Positions 1-11,198 of a stretch of 64,000 nucleotides of DNA are shown piece after piece (the stretch's first letter is position 1; the number at the start of each line of letters is the position of its first letter). Source of the DNA: Populus alba (lineage: Eukaryota > Streptophyta > Magnoliopsida > Malpighiales > Salicaceae); contig NC_133296.1 of NCBI RefSeq assembly GCF_005239225.2, forward strand, positions 2,418,001 through 2,482,000, read 5' to 3'. The position numbers and the translations under genes are program-made. The notes beneath the pieces are model-generated. The model saw only the letters and a program-made list of their open reading frames with translations. It did no database searches and was not told the origin of the DNA.

Positions 1-549
1 TTCATTTTGTAATTTCCAAATTGTTTTAATGTAATATTTTATTTAGTTTTGAGTTTTTTGTAATTTGTATTTGTATTATGGATGTAAAAGAAAAGAAAAA
101 ACAAAAAGAAAAGAAAAGAAAAGAAATAAAAACAGTGAAAGTGTATGTGTGTGGTTGTATTTGTTTTATGAATTTGTTATTTTATTTATTTTATTTTTTC
201 AGGATAAAATTGCAAATATATTAAAGAAGAATTTAATATTTTGATCGGATCACGGTTAAGAATTATTAACTTATACGTAAGTGATATTTCTAATTTCCGA
301 TGAAAAGATAATTATTAAAACTTCTTTAACACATCAAATTCGTGAAGCAGCTTGCCTCAGGTAGGGTGCGTTAGGGGTGCTAATACCTTCCCTTTACGCA
401 ACCAGTCCCCGTACTCAATCTCTGAGACCGGTTAGGGTTCCTAGTGACCAAAATACTAGGTGGCGACTCCAAAGAACCAAATCAAACAAACCAAAAATAA
501 AAAATTCGCCAGTCGAACCCGCAAGACGGATTTTTGGGGGGGTGCGACA
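1..549. repeat. Probable 3' part of a Ty3/gypsy-type LTR (left edge)
   Basis: The stretch at about 350-549 has the look of the end of a plant gypsy LTR: a GC-richer block with a run on 'ggtggcgactcc', then a G-run and a terminal 'gtgcgaca' ending in CA at 549. Base composition drops sharply after 549. The start of the LTR is outside the window or not visible and no target duplication can be tested, so family and orientation are inference. Confidence 0.45.
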
Positions 550-1793
550 ATGTTGATAATGAAAAAAGAAAGAAAAAAGTGTTTATGGTTCGAAATTAGA
601 GGAAAGAAAGAAAAAGAGACTACCGTGATTAGAGACTAAAAATAATGGATTGCAACACAATATTATGAAAATAAATTTTTCATTGTGAAGTATAGAGAAG
701 AGATATAAAATGATGCAGTAGAAATGTATTCTTGTAATTTTATAGTTAGTAGGACTTGTTTGTATGACTTAGATGTTAAGCACATGTATAGAGATAATTT
801 GTATACGTTTGAAAAATATCAAAGCTTATAAAGCAGAGGGAAATTATTTCCCTACTGTTACCAATTTAGAGCGTGAGAAGTAAGCAGGTAAGAGAAAAAG
901 AAGAAAAATAAATGATAGATATTTACAAGGCAATCAAGCATTTACTTGCTGAATTTAACGAGATTCTGCTAGATGGATTGCTGTTAATGAGAGGTATTCC
1001 ACATTAGACAATTCTGGTGCAAAGAGAAATATTCTTTTAAATTTGTCACATTACAGACTTAGTTACATGGAAGGTAGAAAAGCTATAGAGAAAGGGTAGA
1101 TTCAATACCTATTACAAAACCCAAATTAGGCTAACTCGAGTAACCTGCAACTTAGTGAAATCCGATCATAAAACCTATTGAATTTTTTCAAAACAACATT
1201 ATTTTTATCTATTTTAGAAAGAAAAAAAAAAGGACTCATATTTTATCCTAGATTGATCCCAACTTGAGTTTAGTAACTATAAAAATAACCATAGGCTGTG
1301 TGAAAGGCATAAAAATACTGACATGCTCACTAGCAATTTGCAAAGGCAACATCGAGAAAAATATCATGATTATTGAGTAATGAAACAATATTAAATATTA
1401 TCAAGTCAAATTTGGAAAACGATGACCCACAATTCAGAGAGCCGCACAATTAATTAAGCAGTCTCTTACATTATTTCTTCACCGATTCAATTAAAGGAGA
1501 GAAAACTGATGCATAAGATTTAAAAAACAAAATATTTTTTTCATAGTTATTTTTATTTTTTTATTTAGTTTAGAAATGAGCTACGGATTTTGAACAAATG
1601 AACCAACAATTAAGCATCTTTAAAAATTATAGGACTTGGAAATGAATTTTCCTAAGATTTACCAAATCTTCCACCCAAAAAAATTGATGTCACTGTTGTT
1701 GACGTATATATGTCAAAGTCTGTAAAATAAGAACAAAGATGAATAGGAAATTTCACAATTAAAAATTCCAATAAATATTCCATTTTTTTTTTC
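550..1793. other. Intergenic, upstream of RLK pseudogene
   Basis: No gene is recognised. From about 1402 onward the sequence is a diverged copy of the DNA upstream of RLK3 (about 54644-55089), so it is the inherited promoter region of the RLK unit. A short stretch (960-1099) reads as an open frame of some 45 codons but has no start and no recognisable relative. Confidence 0.5.
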
Positions 1794-1801
1794 TATAAGT
1801 A
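1794..1801 (+). promoter_or_regulatory. TATA-like box of RLK pseudogene 1 (TATAAGTA)
   Basis: This lies at the same place relative to the ATG as TATAAATA in RLK2 (24000-24007) and TATAAAAA in RLK3 (55090-55097). The G at position 6 makes it the weakest of the three. Confidence 0.5.
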
Positions 1802-1856
1802 GCTATCATTGGAGCCTAGGATCTTCATCTGCCATAGGAAACCATATCCCTTAGAC

Positions 1857-3658
1857 ATGATGTCCTTCCAACAGAAACCATTCTCAATGTTTCTCCAAGT
1901 CCTTTTTTTTCTCCTTCTAGTGTGCTTTCCTTCTTTCTTTGCCTTTCCTCCTAATTCCTCTGCAACTTCATTTGGTGCTGCTGAAGGTAATAAAGAAGCG
2001 GAGGCTCTCCTAAAATGGAAAGCAAGTCTTGATGACAACCACAGCCAAGCTGTCCTGTCTTCTTGGGTTGGCAGCAGCCCTTGCAAGTGGCTTGGAATCA
2101 CTTGTGACAATTCTGGAAGTGTTGCGAATTTCAGCCTTCCACATTTTGGTCTGAGAGGTACGCTTCATAGTCTCAGTGGGAATCTTCTGGCAGGAGAGAT
2201 ACCATCACAAATTGGGCAATTGAATCAGTTAGAAACGATGAACCTCTCTCACAACAAACTTTCCGGTTTAATTCCAACTGCTTTTGTAGATTTGGTGAGC
2301 TTGACAGATATAGACATCTCCTACAATGAACTAGAGGGCCCTATTCCAAAAATCAAAGCCTTCATTGAAGCTCCATATGAAGCTTTTATAAATAATAGTG
2401 GTCTCTGTGGAAATGTCAGTGGTCTAAAGCCTTGTACTCTTCTTACAAGCAGGAGAAAGAGCAACAAAATTGTCATTTTGATTCTTTTTCCACTCCTGGG
2501 CAGTCTACTTCTACTACTTATCATGGTTGGGTGTTTATACTTTCACCGCCGAACAAGTAGAGAAAGAGTTTCTTGTTTAGGAGAGCGACAAAGTCCACAC
2601 AGTTTTGTAGTATGGGGCCATGAGGAAGAGATCCTACATGAAACTATCATCCAGGCCACTAATAATTTCAACTTCAATAACTGCATTGGGAAAGGGGGAT
2701 ACGGAATTGTTTATCGAGCCATGTTGCCAACAGGTCAGGTGGTTGCCGTGAAGAAACTTCACCCATCCAGAGAGGGCGAGTTTGTGGATTTGAAAACTTT
2801 TAGAAATGAGATTCGCATGTTAATAGATATTCGACATCGGAATATTGTGAAGTTATATGGATTTTGTTCATTAATAGAGCACTCTTTTTTTAGTTTACGA
2901 GTTCATAGAAAGGGGAAGTTTGAAGATGAATTTATCTAGCGAAGAACAGGCAATGGACTTGGATTGGAATAGAAGGCTTAATGTTGTTAAAGGAGTGGCC
3001 AATGCATTATCCTATTTGCACCATGATTGCTCGCCTCCAATCATTCATCGAGACATTTCCAGCAGCAATGTTCTTTTAGATTCAGAATACGAGGCTCATG
3101 TTTCGGATTTTGGGACAGCTCGGCTCTTGATGCCTGACTCGACCAACTGAACCTCATTTGCTGGCACCTTCGGATACATAGCTCCAGGTACATACTTGAT
3201 TTCATTCTTAACACACACACACACACACACACACGATATCAACTCGTAATGACCGAATTTTTGCAGAGCTAGCTTACACAATGAGAGTGAACGAGAAGTG
3301 CGATGTCTACAGCTTTGGAGTGGTCACAATGGAAGTAATAATGGGAATGCATCCGGGTGATCTCATCTCATCTCTTTCTGCATCTGCTTTTTCCTCCTTG
3401 TCGAGCTCACAAATCAACCAGCATGCATTGTTGAAGGATGTGATAGACCAACGTATCCCACTTCCTGAAAATCGAGTTGCAGAAGGTGTGGTCAACATTA
3501 TCAAAATAGCATTTGCATGCTTGCTTGCCAATCCCCAATCGAGGCCAAACATGCGACAAGTAGCTTCCCAGCTCATAGCTCGATGGCCTCCGTTGGCAAA
3601 GTCATTCTCCGCAATAACATTGGAAGATCTGATGCGTCAAACAACTGTGACAGGCTGA
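1857..3658 (+). pseudogene. LRR receptor-kinase pseudogene (MIK2-like), copy RLK1
   Basis: A decayed paralogue of the receptor kinase at 24063. It keeps the signal peptide, the LRRNT cap ending in [10 protein letters not shown], about three LRRs, the transmembrane segment and most of the kinase ([11 protein letters not shown] glycine loop, HRD, DFG). Compared with RLK2 an in-frame block of 1767 bp (589 codons, most LRRs) is missing at 2170/2171. One extra T in the T-run at 2885-2891 (7 instead of 6) then shifts the frame, and TGG has become TGA at 3148-3150. The single kinase intron is still bounded by GT at 3188 and AG at 3266, and the 392-nt last exon (3267-3658) remains open. The deletion alone would leave a readable receptor, but the frameshift and nonsense change end it before a functional kinase. 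A truncated, nearly LRR-less membrane protein could still be made from 1857. Start chosen at the second ATG because the TATA box lies just upstream of the first. Confidence 0.9.
3211..3234. repeat. (AC)n microsatellite in the RLK1 intron
   Basis: Twelve AC dinucleotides just inside the kinase intron. The same site carries (CA)n in RLK2 and a short TA run in RLK3. Confidence 0.95.
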
Positions 3659-5978
3659 GAATTTTCCAAAAGATTTATTATAATTAGTATGTGATTGTTG
3701 CGACTTATGTTACTTTCAATTTTCGTAGCTTTGTTTGTAGTAAATTATTTCTCTGCTTTGTATTTTGTTTCTTCAACGATTAATATGTTTTAGTACAGTA
3801 TTATTAATTATCAATCAAAGTGAAGAAAGGCTCTCTGCTATAATGAGGACACCTGGGTTTCAAGATTCTGTTTCATCCCTTGTAATAAAGGAAATCTTCA
3901 ATTCAATATTGAGCTGAAATGAATAAACACAAAGTATAATTTGTAGACTATATTAGAACTATAAATTAGCAAGAGCAAATTGTAAGACAGTATATTGTAA
4001 GACAGCAACTCCTGTTTCCCCAAAGGATATAACCTTTCATCTTCCATTTTCTCATCCCCTGTATGGTGGTGATGGTAGGAGTGATTTTGGCAGCACTGAT
4101 TATCAGAATCAATAGAGAAAACAAGTCCAGATATAATCTCCTACTACAACCTAAGATGTTCTAAAACATGAGAGGCTGCTAGAAGGAGATATATATACCA
4201 AGAATTGCTGCACATCCTATGCATCTGCACTTAAACTATGAATCCACACTGATCATGCTACAAAAACTTAAACTATCAACTAGACAGAGTTCTCCACACT
4301 GAACTCTTGAAGAATCCTCTGTGCAGCTTAGATTACAGGACTACAATAGCAAACTGTCAAAATGCATTTGCCTATAAAAAAACAAAGTGAACAAGCGAAT
4401 CGGCTAAAGGGAGTGAAACCAAGGGGGTATATTCTTGTGTTGCTACAAAACCCTCAGCTAACAAAATTTCCTTTGGAGTAAGCACTGAAACACTTGAGGC
4501 AAACCATGAACTTTATGACAGATTTCAAAGTAGTATGTTGAGTTTGGCCAATTGATCAAAGAACTTGAGATTCTATATAGGCAAGAGAACTTCTTAAATG
4601 AAAACAGCTTTATCCAGCCTTTATGTTTGGACTATATGTTTCCAAAAACTTATAGTTCTCACTGTCAAATATATCAGGATTGGCTCGAATGACCTGATAT
4701 AAAGTTGAGACTTTATGTGAATATGCAGTTTTTATTTCCTGTGAAATCAATTTTAAGTTTATAGAGATTATTTTGTAATCCAATTTATGGACAATCGAAG
4801 AAAGGAACCAGCAATTTCAAATTGCGTGAATACAACTTAGTACCTGATCAAAAAGCAAGGGTAATGAAGATTGATTTCCAAGTAATGCAACCAATTTCAA
4901 AAATAGTTTTAAGAATTATTTTTGATATCATTAAAAATTATTTAAAAATATAATAATATTATTTTTAAGTAATAGTTTTTTAAAAAAATATATAAAATAC
5001 AGTTTCAACTCCAAAGACAAGCATTCCTCTCCTTGAATTTAATCTATTCCTCAAACTTTTATATGTTATTTTTAAACAATTTTAAATGCGTATGTTAAAA
5101 TATAGAACAATTTTTGATCAACTGTTTTAACATGTCAGAAGACTATTATCTTGAAATTGTAAACAACTTTGTAAAGCAACTGAGGGAGTTGAAGACTAGT
5201 TTTATTTGGATCTCATGTTTTATGTTTTTGAATTAAAATAATTGAAAACAAGTTAAAAGCCAAAAATCTTCTTTCCTAATTTTTCTGCCAACACATTGGT
5301 GTAAAGATTCTAGGTAACAGGAGGCAATGTGCTGTGTTGGTTTTATTTATTTATTTATTATTATTATTAATCCTTTTGGTTAAATACAAATTTTTGGCAA
5401 TCAATATTTTATTTTGGCGCAGATTCGAATCTCGAGAAATCATTTGGCTTTTTTCTCCTTTGATAATTCATTAGATATTCGCATATGAATTTTACTTCAT
5501 TAGATATTGGCATTGTTAATCAAATTAAATTTATTATTTAAAAAAAACAATTGTAACAAAATACATAATCTAATATATATGTGGGCAAAACGAAATTAAC
5601 AATTAAAGACATTTAATTCTTTGTTTTTTTCTTCATCCTTCTTCAATGTTGGGAATTCTATGTTTTTTTTTTAATTTAATCTTTGAGCATTTGATTTATT
5701 ATAAATTGATGTTCATGGATGTGATTTAATTTAATTGATATAAGATTATCATTTTCCCGGATAGCATCTCAACATTTGCTATAATTCATTATGTTATTTT
5801 ATATAAAAGTTTCACCTGTTCAACATTTGCGGGAAGAAGTACTGTTACCTTTAGGAAAAAGGCATTCTAAGTTGCAAGCTGACAAGTAATATCTTGTTTA
5901 ACAAATTCCCGACATTTTTTAACTCTTGATCATTGGCTGTGGTCCGTTCCGTCTTCTGCACTAAAGAAAAACTAAAGA
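3659..5978. other. RLK1 3' flank joined to DUF2358 intron-5 sequence; no intact gene
   Basis: The first about 250 bp is the 3' flank shared by the three RLK paralogues. It then runs into sequence matching intron 5 of the DUF2358 gene at 51092-52508 and an exon-5 remnant. The later part (about 4880-5978) is AT-rich and is shared with the flank of RLK3 (about 59400-60212 and again 61060-61640). Confidence 0.6.
4771..4843 (-). pseudogene. DUF2358 exon-5 remnant
   Basis: A minus-strand match to exon 5 of the DUF2358 gene (52509-52591), with the codons for YSRNLKLLVPFF still recognisable. The last codons of the exon and the splice donor are deleted and no other exon is nearby, so it is a passenger fragment carried with the RLK unit. 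Confidence 0.7.
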
Positions 5979-6251
5979 TATTAGAGAATTATATAAATTA
6001 TATCAAGTAATTTTATTTAAAAGTTTAAGTTTTTAAGTTGAGATGGTTTTTTGATATTATATCAGAGCCTTAATGACCAACGGTCACGAGTTCGAATCTC
6101 ACCATTCTCATTTATTTGATAAAAATTAAGCATAAGATAACATGGGCCCGTGCAAGTTTCAAGTCCAAAAGGCTTTCACTTGAAGAGATATATTAGAGAA
6201 TAATATAAATCATATCCTGAAACTTCACCTAAAATTTTAAGTTCTTTGACA
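5979..6251 (+). mobile_element. Decayed TRIM-like miniature LTR retrotransposon
   Basis: Two related terminal repeats (about 5979-6056 and 6191-6251) both begin TATTAGAGAA. A 13-bp primer-binding-site-like stretch at 6057-6069 matches 11 of 13 bases of the plant initiator-Met PBS TGGTATCAGAGCC. A purine-rich stretch precedes the right repeat, which ends in GACA. It has no coding capacity. The flanks read aaaga and aaaaa, a possible 5-bp target duplication with one change. The matching upstream DNA of TNL fragment C (about 61650) lacks it, which defines the empty site. Confidence 0.65.
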
Positions 6252-6972
6252 AAAAAAACATGACTTTCATGGCACAATCGATCTGGGGCCAAGGGAGTTC
6301 ACCAACTGTTGAATTTTTTTGATAACCCGAGCACGATATTTAACAGGTTATTGGCTGGTGAAGCTTTAATTGCATGATGCTGTGGAGCAACTTTTTAATA
6401 ATATAAATTATTAGATTAAAGTCAAGATAAACAATAGTATAATATTCTAATAATTGTAAGCAACTTTTTAGTAGCTGGATTCAATTAATCAACTTTGCCC
6501 AAAATTCTTACTTTTATTATTTTATTAACATTAAAATAATTGCTGTGATAGTTTCTGTTCTACTGTCTTGTTTGTGTAACAACTATAGGAAAAAAAAAGA
6601 GTTTATTATGATGGGTGGTGGTTGTTATTGTAATTTTAAAAAATATTTTTATTTTTAAAATTTATTTTTAATATCATCATTATAATAAAACAATAAAAAA
6701 AATAATTTTTTTTATTAAAATTCAAACTTCACTCCCCTCCATTTCATCAGTCTTTCTAATTTATAGACGTATCTCCCTAATTCCGCCACTGCTTCTTTTT
6801 ATTACCATAAGACTAATACACTCTAAAACACAGCGTCAGCTCCCTTTCAGGCCAAAACAGCAACCTCAGAACGATCGACTCATCACCATAGTCGGTGTCT
6901 CTCTCTTCCACACCTGTAACAAGCAGCCACACTGCCCCATCTCTATCTCTGATCTGCAGAAACCACTGCTAG
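6252..6972. other. Upstream region and 5' leader of TNL A
   Basis: AT-rich DNA nearly identical to 61660-62413 upstream of TNL fragment C. The last about 130 bp, from 6841, is a GC-richer leader with no ATG before 6973. The position of the TATA box of TNL B (CTATAAAA) reads CTCTAAAA here (6831-6838). Confidence 0.6.
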
Positions 6973-9900
6973 ATGCTCATGTCTTCTTCCTCTTCCTCTT
7001 CCTCTTCCTCTTCTTCTTTCTCTAGACTTGGATGGCATTATGATGTGTTTCTAAGTTTTAGAGGTGAAGATACTCGCAAGAATTTTACGGATCATCTTTA
7101 CACTGCTTTACAAAATGCAGGAATCCATACATTTCGAGAAGATAACGAACTTCCTAAAGGAGAAGAAATCTCCTCACACCTCCTCAAAGCAATTAAAGAG
7201 TCCAAGATTTCGATAGTGGTTTTCTCTAAGGGCTATGCTTCCTCCACTTGGTGTCTTGATGAACTTTCAGAGATTCTTGATTGCAGACAAACAGCTCGTC
7301 AGATTGTTCTACCAGTTTTCTATGATATTGATCCTTCTGATATTAGAAAACAGAAAAGGAGTTTTGCTGAAGCCTTTGATAGACATGAAGAACGTTTTAA
7401 GGAAGAAATAGAGAAGGTCCAAAAGTGGAGAAAAGCTCTTGTGGAGGCTGGAGGATTATCTGGGTTTGATCTTCACAGTATCGCAAATGGGTACCTCTTT
7501 CCTTTCCCTATATCGATCGCAAATGCTTATAACTTTTACTCCATTTACATTTTGTAATTTAAACTAGCATCATATTCGCCATCTTATTTCCAAATCAGCT
7601 TATTTCTCATTGATGAGTGATGACTTTCTTTTACTATGCACAGGCATGAATCAAAATTAATTCAAATGATTGTCGAAGAATTTTTAAGTAAATTGAATCC
7701 CAGATACATGAAAGTTGCCACATATCCAGTAGGTATTGATTCTCAGGTCAAAGATATCATTTCCATGTTATGTGTTGGTACAAATGAAGTTCGAATTGTG
7801 GGAATCTATGGGATGCCAGGAATAGGCAAGACAACCATAGCAAAAGCTGTTTTTAACCAAATTTGTCATAAATTTGAAGGAAGTAGTTGCCTTTTGAATA
7901 TCAGAGAAAGGTTACATAAAAAAAGAGGTCTACTTCAATTAAAACAACAGCTTCTTCGTGATGCTTCCAAGGGGTATATTCGGCTTCACGATGATGATGA
8001 AGGAATCAACCGCATCAAAAGCCAATTTCGTCGTAAAAGGGTACTTGTTATTCTCGACGATGTTGATCAATTGAATAATTTACGTGATTTGACAGGAAAG
8101 CGAGACTGGTTTGGTCCTGGAAGTAGAATAGTAATTACAACTAGAGATGAACGGTTACTCGCACGACTTGAAGTGGAAAAAAAATATCACGCAAAAGGAC
8201 TGAACAATGATGAGTCTCTTCAACTTTTCAGTTGGCATGCCTTTAAGAAGCCCCATCCAATGAAAGAATATGTTGAGCTGTCTAAAGTTGTAGTTGATTA
8301 TGGTGGAGTTCCATTGGCTCTTGAAGTCCTAGGCTCTAATTTGTTTAAAAGAAGCATCACTCACTGGAGAAGTTTTATACAGAAATTGCAAAAACGTCTT
8401 CCACATGAAATTCAGACGCAACTTATAACTAGTTTGGATGATTTGGATGGTGAAGTGAAGGATATGTTCATTGATATTGCGTGTTTCTTTAATGGTATGG
8501 ATAAAGATTACGTGGGAAAAATACTCGATGGTCGTGGTTTTTATCCAGAAATGGGTTTTGATATTCTCAGGGAGAGATCACTTTTAACAGTCAACAGTGA
8601 GAATGAGTTACAGATGGATAATCTCTTACGAGACATGGGAAGGGAGATCATTCATCAAATGGCTCCAAACCATCCCGGAAAGCGTAGCAGACTTTGGCAT
8701 CGCGAAGATATAATGGATGTACTCGATGAATATTGTTCGGTAATAACTAATTGTTCTTCATTTAGGCAACATTTGATGAAAACTTTTTCCACAGAAGCTT
8801 TCCCATGATAATAAACTATTGTTTCCTGTTTAATTCTTGTTGTTTTTTAGGGCACAGAGGTAGTGGAGGGTATCGTGCTAGACGCTCAATCATCAAAAGA
8901 TGTAGTTCCAAGCACATCATTTGCACCAATGACATCTTTGCAGCTGCTCAAATTCAGTGGAGGACAAGTCCGCGGACACTACGAACATATTTCCAAGGCA
9001 TTGATATGGCTTTGCTGGCATAAATTCTCTTTAAAAACCTTACCACACAAATTTCGATTAGACAGCCTAGTTGTTCTTGACATGCAGCACAGCAATATCA
9101 TAGAACTCTGGAAGGAGACCAAGGTATGAAGCAGATGATAAGTCTTTTGTTTCCATAAAATAGTTTGTTTTAGTGGAAGTTATGTTTCTATTTCCTTGCT
9201 CACTTCGGTTTTTTTTTTGTTCTTCTGGCTTCGACAGTGTCTAAACAATCTGAAAGTCATCGATCTCAGCAATTCTAGGTTCTTTGCTAAAACACCAAAC
9301 TTCTCTGGGCTCCCTAGTTTGGAGAGACTAATTCTAGAAAATTGCGGAAGTTTAGCTGATATTCACCAATCTGTTGGAGAATTGAAAAAACTTGTTTTCT
9401 TGAATTTAAAGGGATGTGGGAGGCTAGAGAAGCTTCCAGAAAGCATTTTTGAGTTGAAATCTCTTGAAACTATGAACCTGCAGGGCTGCACTAGTCTTAA
9501 GAAATTGCCAGAGAAATTGGGTAATATGAAAGTCTTAAAGGATCTCCTATTAGATGGAACCGCAGTTGACAATCTACCCTCTTCCATTGGAATTTTGAAG
9601 AAGCTCAAAAAGTTATTGTTGCGTGGACTTGGACCTGGTGTTAGTTTTTTTTGTGAATCAGCTTATTATCCTTCAGCCTTGTACTCTGAAGAGCTTGTTA
9701 TCAAGCAACAACCTTTCCTGCCACCCTCCTTCTCTGGTTTGAGCTCATTGACAACACTCGATATTAGTAATCGCTATTTATCTAACAATGATATTTCCAT
9801 CAATATGGGGAGTTTATCTTCTCTCCAGGATCTGAATTTGGCAGCAAATGATTTCTCCGAGTTGCCTTCCGGCATTGGCCACCTTGCGAAGCTAGAGAAA

Positions 9901-10584
9901 TTGGACTTGTCAGACTGTCGAAATCTTCTATTTATCTCAGAGATCCCCTCGAGTTTAAGAGCTTTGGTGGCACGTGATTGCGGATCATTGGAAAAGGTGT
10001 CAATTCAGTCAAAAACAGCACCGGATCTGTTACAGGGAGGCTGTGGAAAACTAGCTGAGATTCAAGGCTTGGAGAGTGTAGAAAACAGACCAGTCATTCG
10101 CATGGAAAACTGTAACAATTTGTCAAACAATTTTAAGGTGATTCTTCTTCAGGTTTTGTCCAAGGGAAAGCTTCCTGACGTTGTTCTCCCGGGTAGCGAT
10201 GTACCGCATTGGTTTATGCAATATCAAAGAGATAGATCTTCCTCAACATTTCGTATACCACCCATTTCAGATGGTTTAATTCCAGGACTAATTGTTTGGA
10301 CTGTCTATGCGTCCATTCGAAAATCCAGATTTCGTATACCATCCATTTCTCTTTGTTCTGCTTCTATCAGAAAAAAGAAAGATGATCATGAATTGTTTTA
10401 TACACGACCATACGTGGACATTTCTTCAAGGCATGGAGGTTATGATGGAGATCATTCTTGGGTGATCTATATCCCATTTAGCAGGATTCAAGGTGCAATA
10501 GAAGGTGGAGACGAATTGGAAGTGTCTGTCAAGCCAGGCGATAATACTATTGTAAAGAAGTATACTATTGTAAGCAAGTTATGA
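6973..10584 (+). CDS. TIR-NBS-LRR immune receptor, TNL A
   Basis: An intracellular plant immune receptor of about 1077 aa in four exons: 6973-7490, 7644-8739, 8851-9123 and 9238-10584, all GT-AG and frame-consistent. A tract of 12 serines is followed by the TIR domain (about 21-170: DVFLSFRGEDTRKNF, SSTWCLDEL with the NADase glutamate at about E97). The NB-ARC has a P-loop GMPGIGKTT (about 229-237), kinase-2 VLVILDDVD, RNBS-B RIVITTRDE and GGVPLAL. Leucine-rich repeats follow, then a C-terminal C-JID (LPGSDVPHWF). The family makes NAD-derived signals after effector recognition. The MHD motif reads MDN (about 497-499), and one Val present in TNL B just before GGVPLAL is missing. No ATG lies in the leader, which supports this start. 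The end at 10584 is less certain: a GTAAGC just before the stop could be a donor for another exon. Confidence 0.88.
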
Positions 10585-10779
10585 TTTTTATTTTATAACT
10601 TTATTAAGGAATTACTTGGATTATATATTATTTGTATTATACCTGGTGTTTTCTAGCTTATTAAGCTATGATGCTTTGCTTGTAATATTTTTAACTCTAT
10701 GATATTTTTAATTTTAGTGTTGATAAATATTATATAGTAAAAAAAAATATATAGTATTTCTGACTGTATAAAATCAATA

Positions 10780-10833
<54 letters not shown>

Positions 10834-11198
10834 CATTTCATAATAAAAATCCACATATCAGTTATACAGTGAAATATCAATAAAAAATATAAGGAACTCG
10901 TAAATAAATTCAAAAGGATCAACGAATTGTTTTGTAATTTTTTAATATTTGAAAAAGTCTATTTGACTAGATATCAAAATATAAAAGGATAAAAATAAAA
11001 TGATAATGCATAAAAAAAATGTGTTTTACCAAACACTTTCTTGGCTAATACAAATCAATAATGTCAGCTAATCCTGGGGCCTGGCCCGACCGAATCCCAA
11101 CTATTTTTTGGTTTTTTTTAGGTTGAGTCTAAGCAGATAGCTTAGCCGGATCACTGTCCCAAGCCCGTGATCCGGCTGGGCAAACAAGAGACATGCGG
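10585..11198. other. TNL A 3' flank, AT-rich
   Basis: 3' flanking DNA resembling that after TNL B and fragment D for about 60 bp, then AT-rich sequence with a dinucleotide repeat. No gene seen. Confidence 0.5.
10785..10830. repeat. (AT)n microsatellite, 46 bp
   Basis: 23 uninterrupted AT dinucleotides downstream of TNL A. Confidence 0.95.

Noticed and set aside
960..1099. Coding-like stretch of about 45 codons
   Set aside because: No start, no family match that I can recognise, and stops or a frame change just upstream.
6057..6110. tRNA-like B-box phrase (gttcgaatctc) after 'tcagagcc'
   Set aside because: No cloverleaf can be formed. The phrase lies between two LTR-like repeats and is explained by the PBS and interior of a TRIM-type element.
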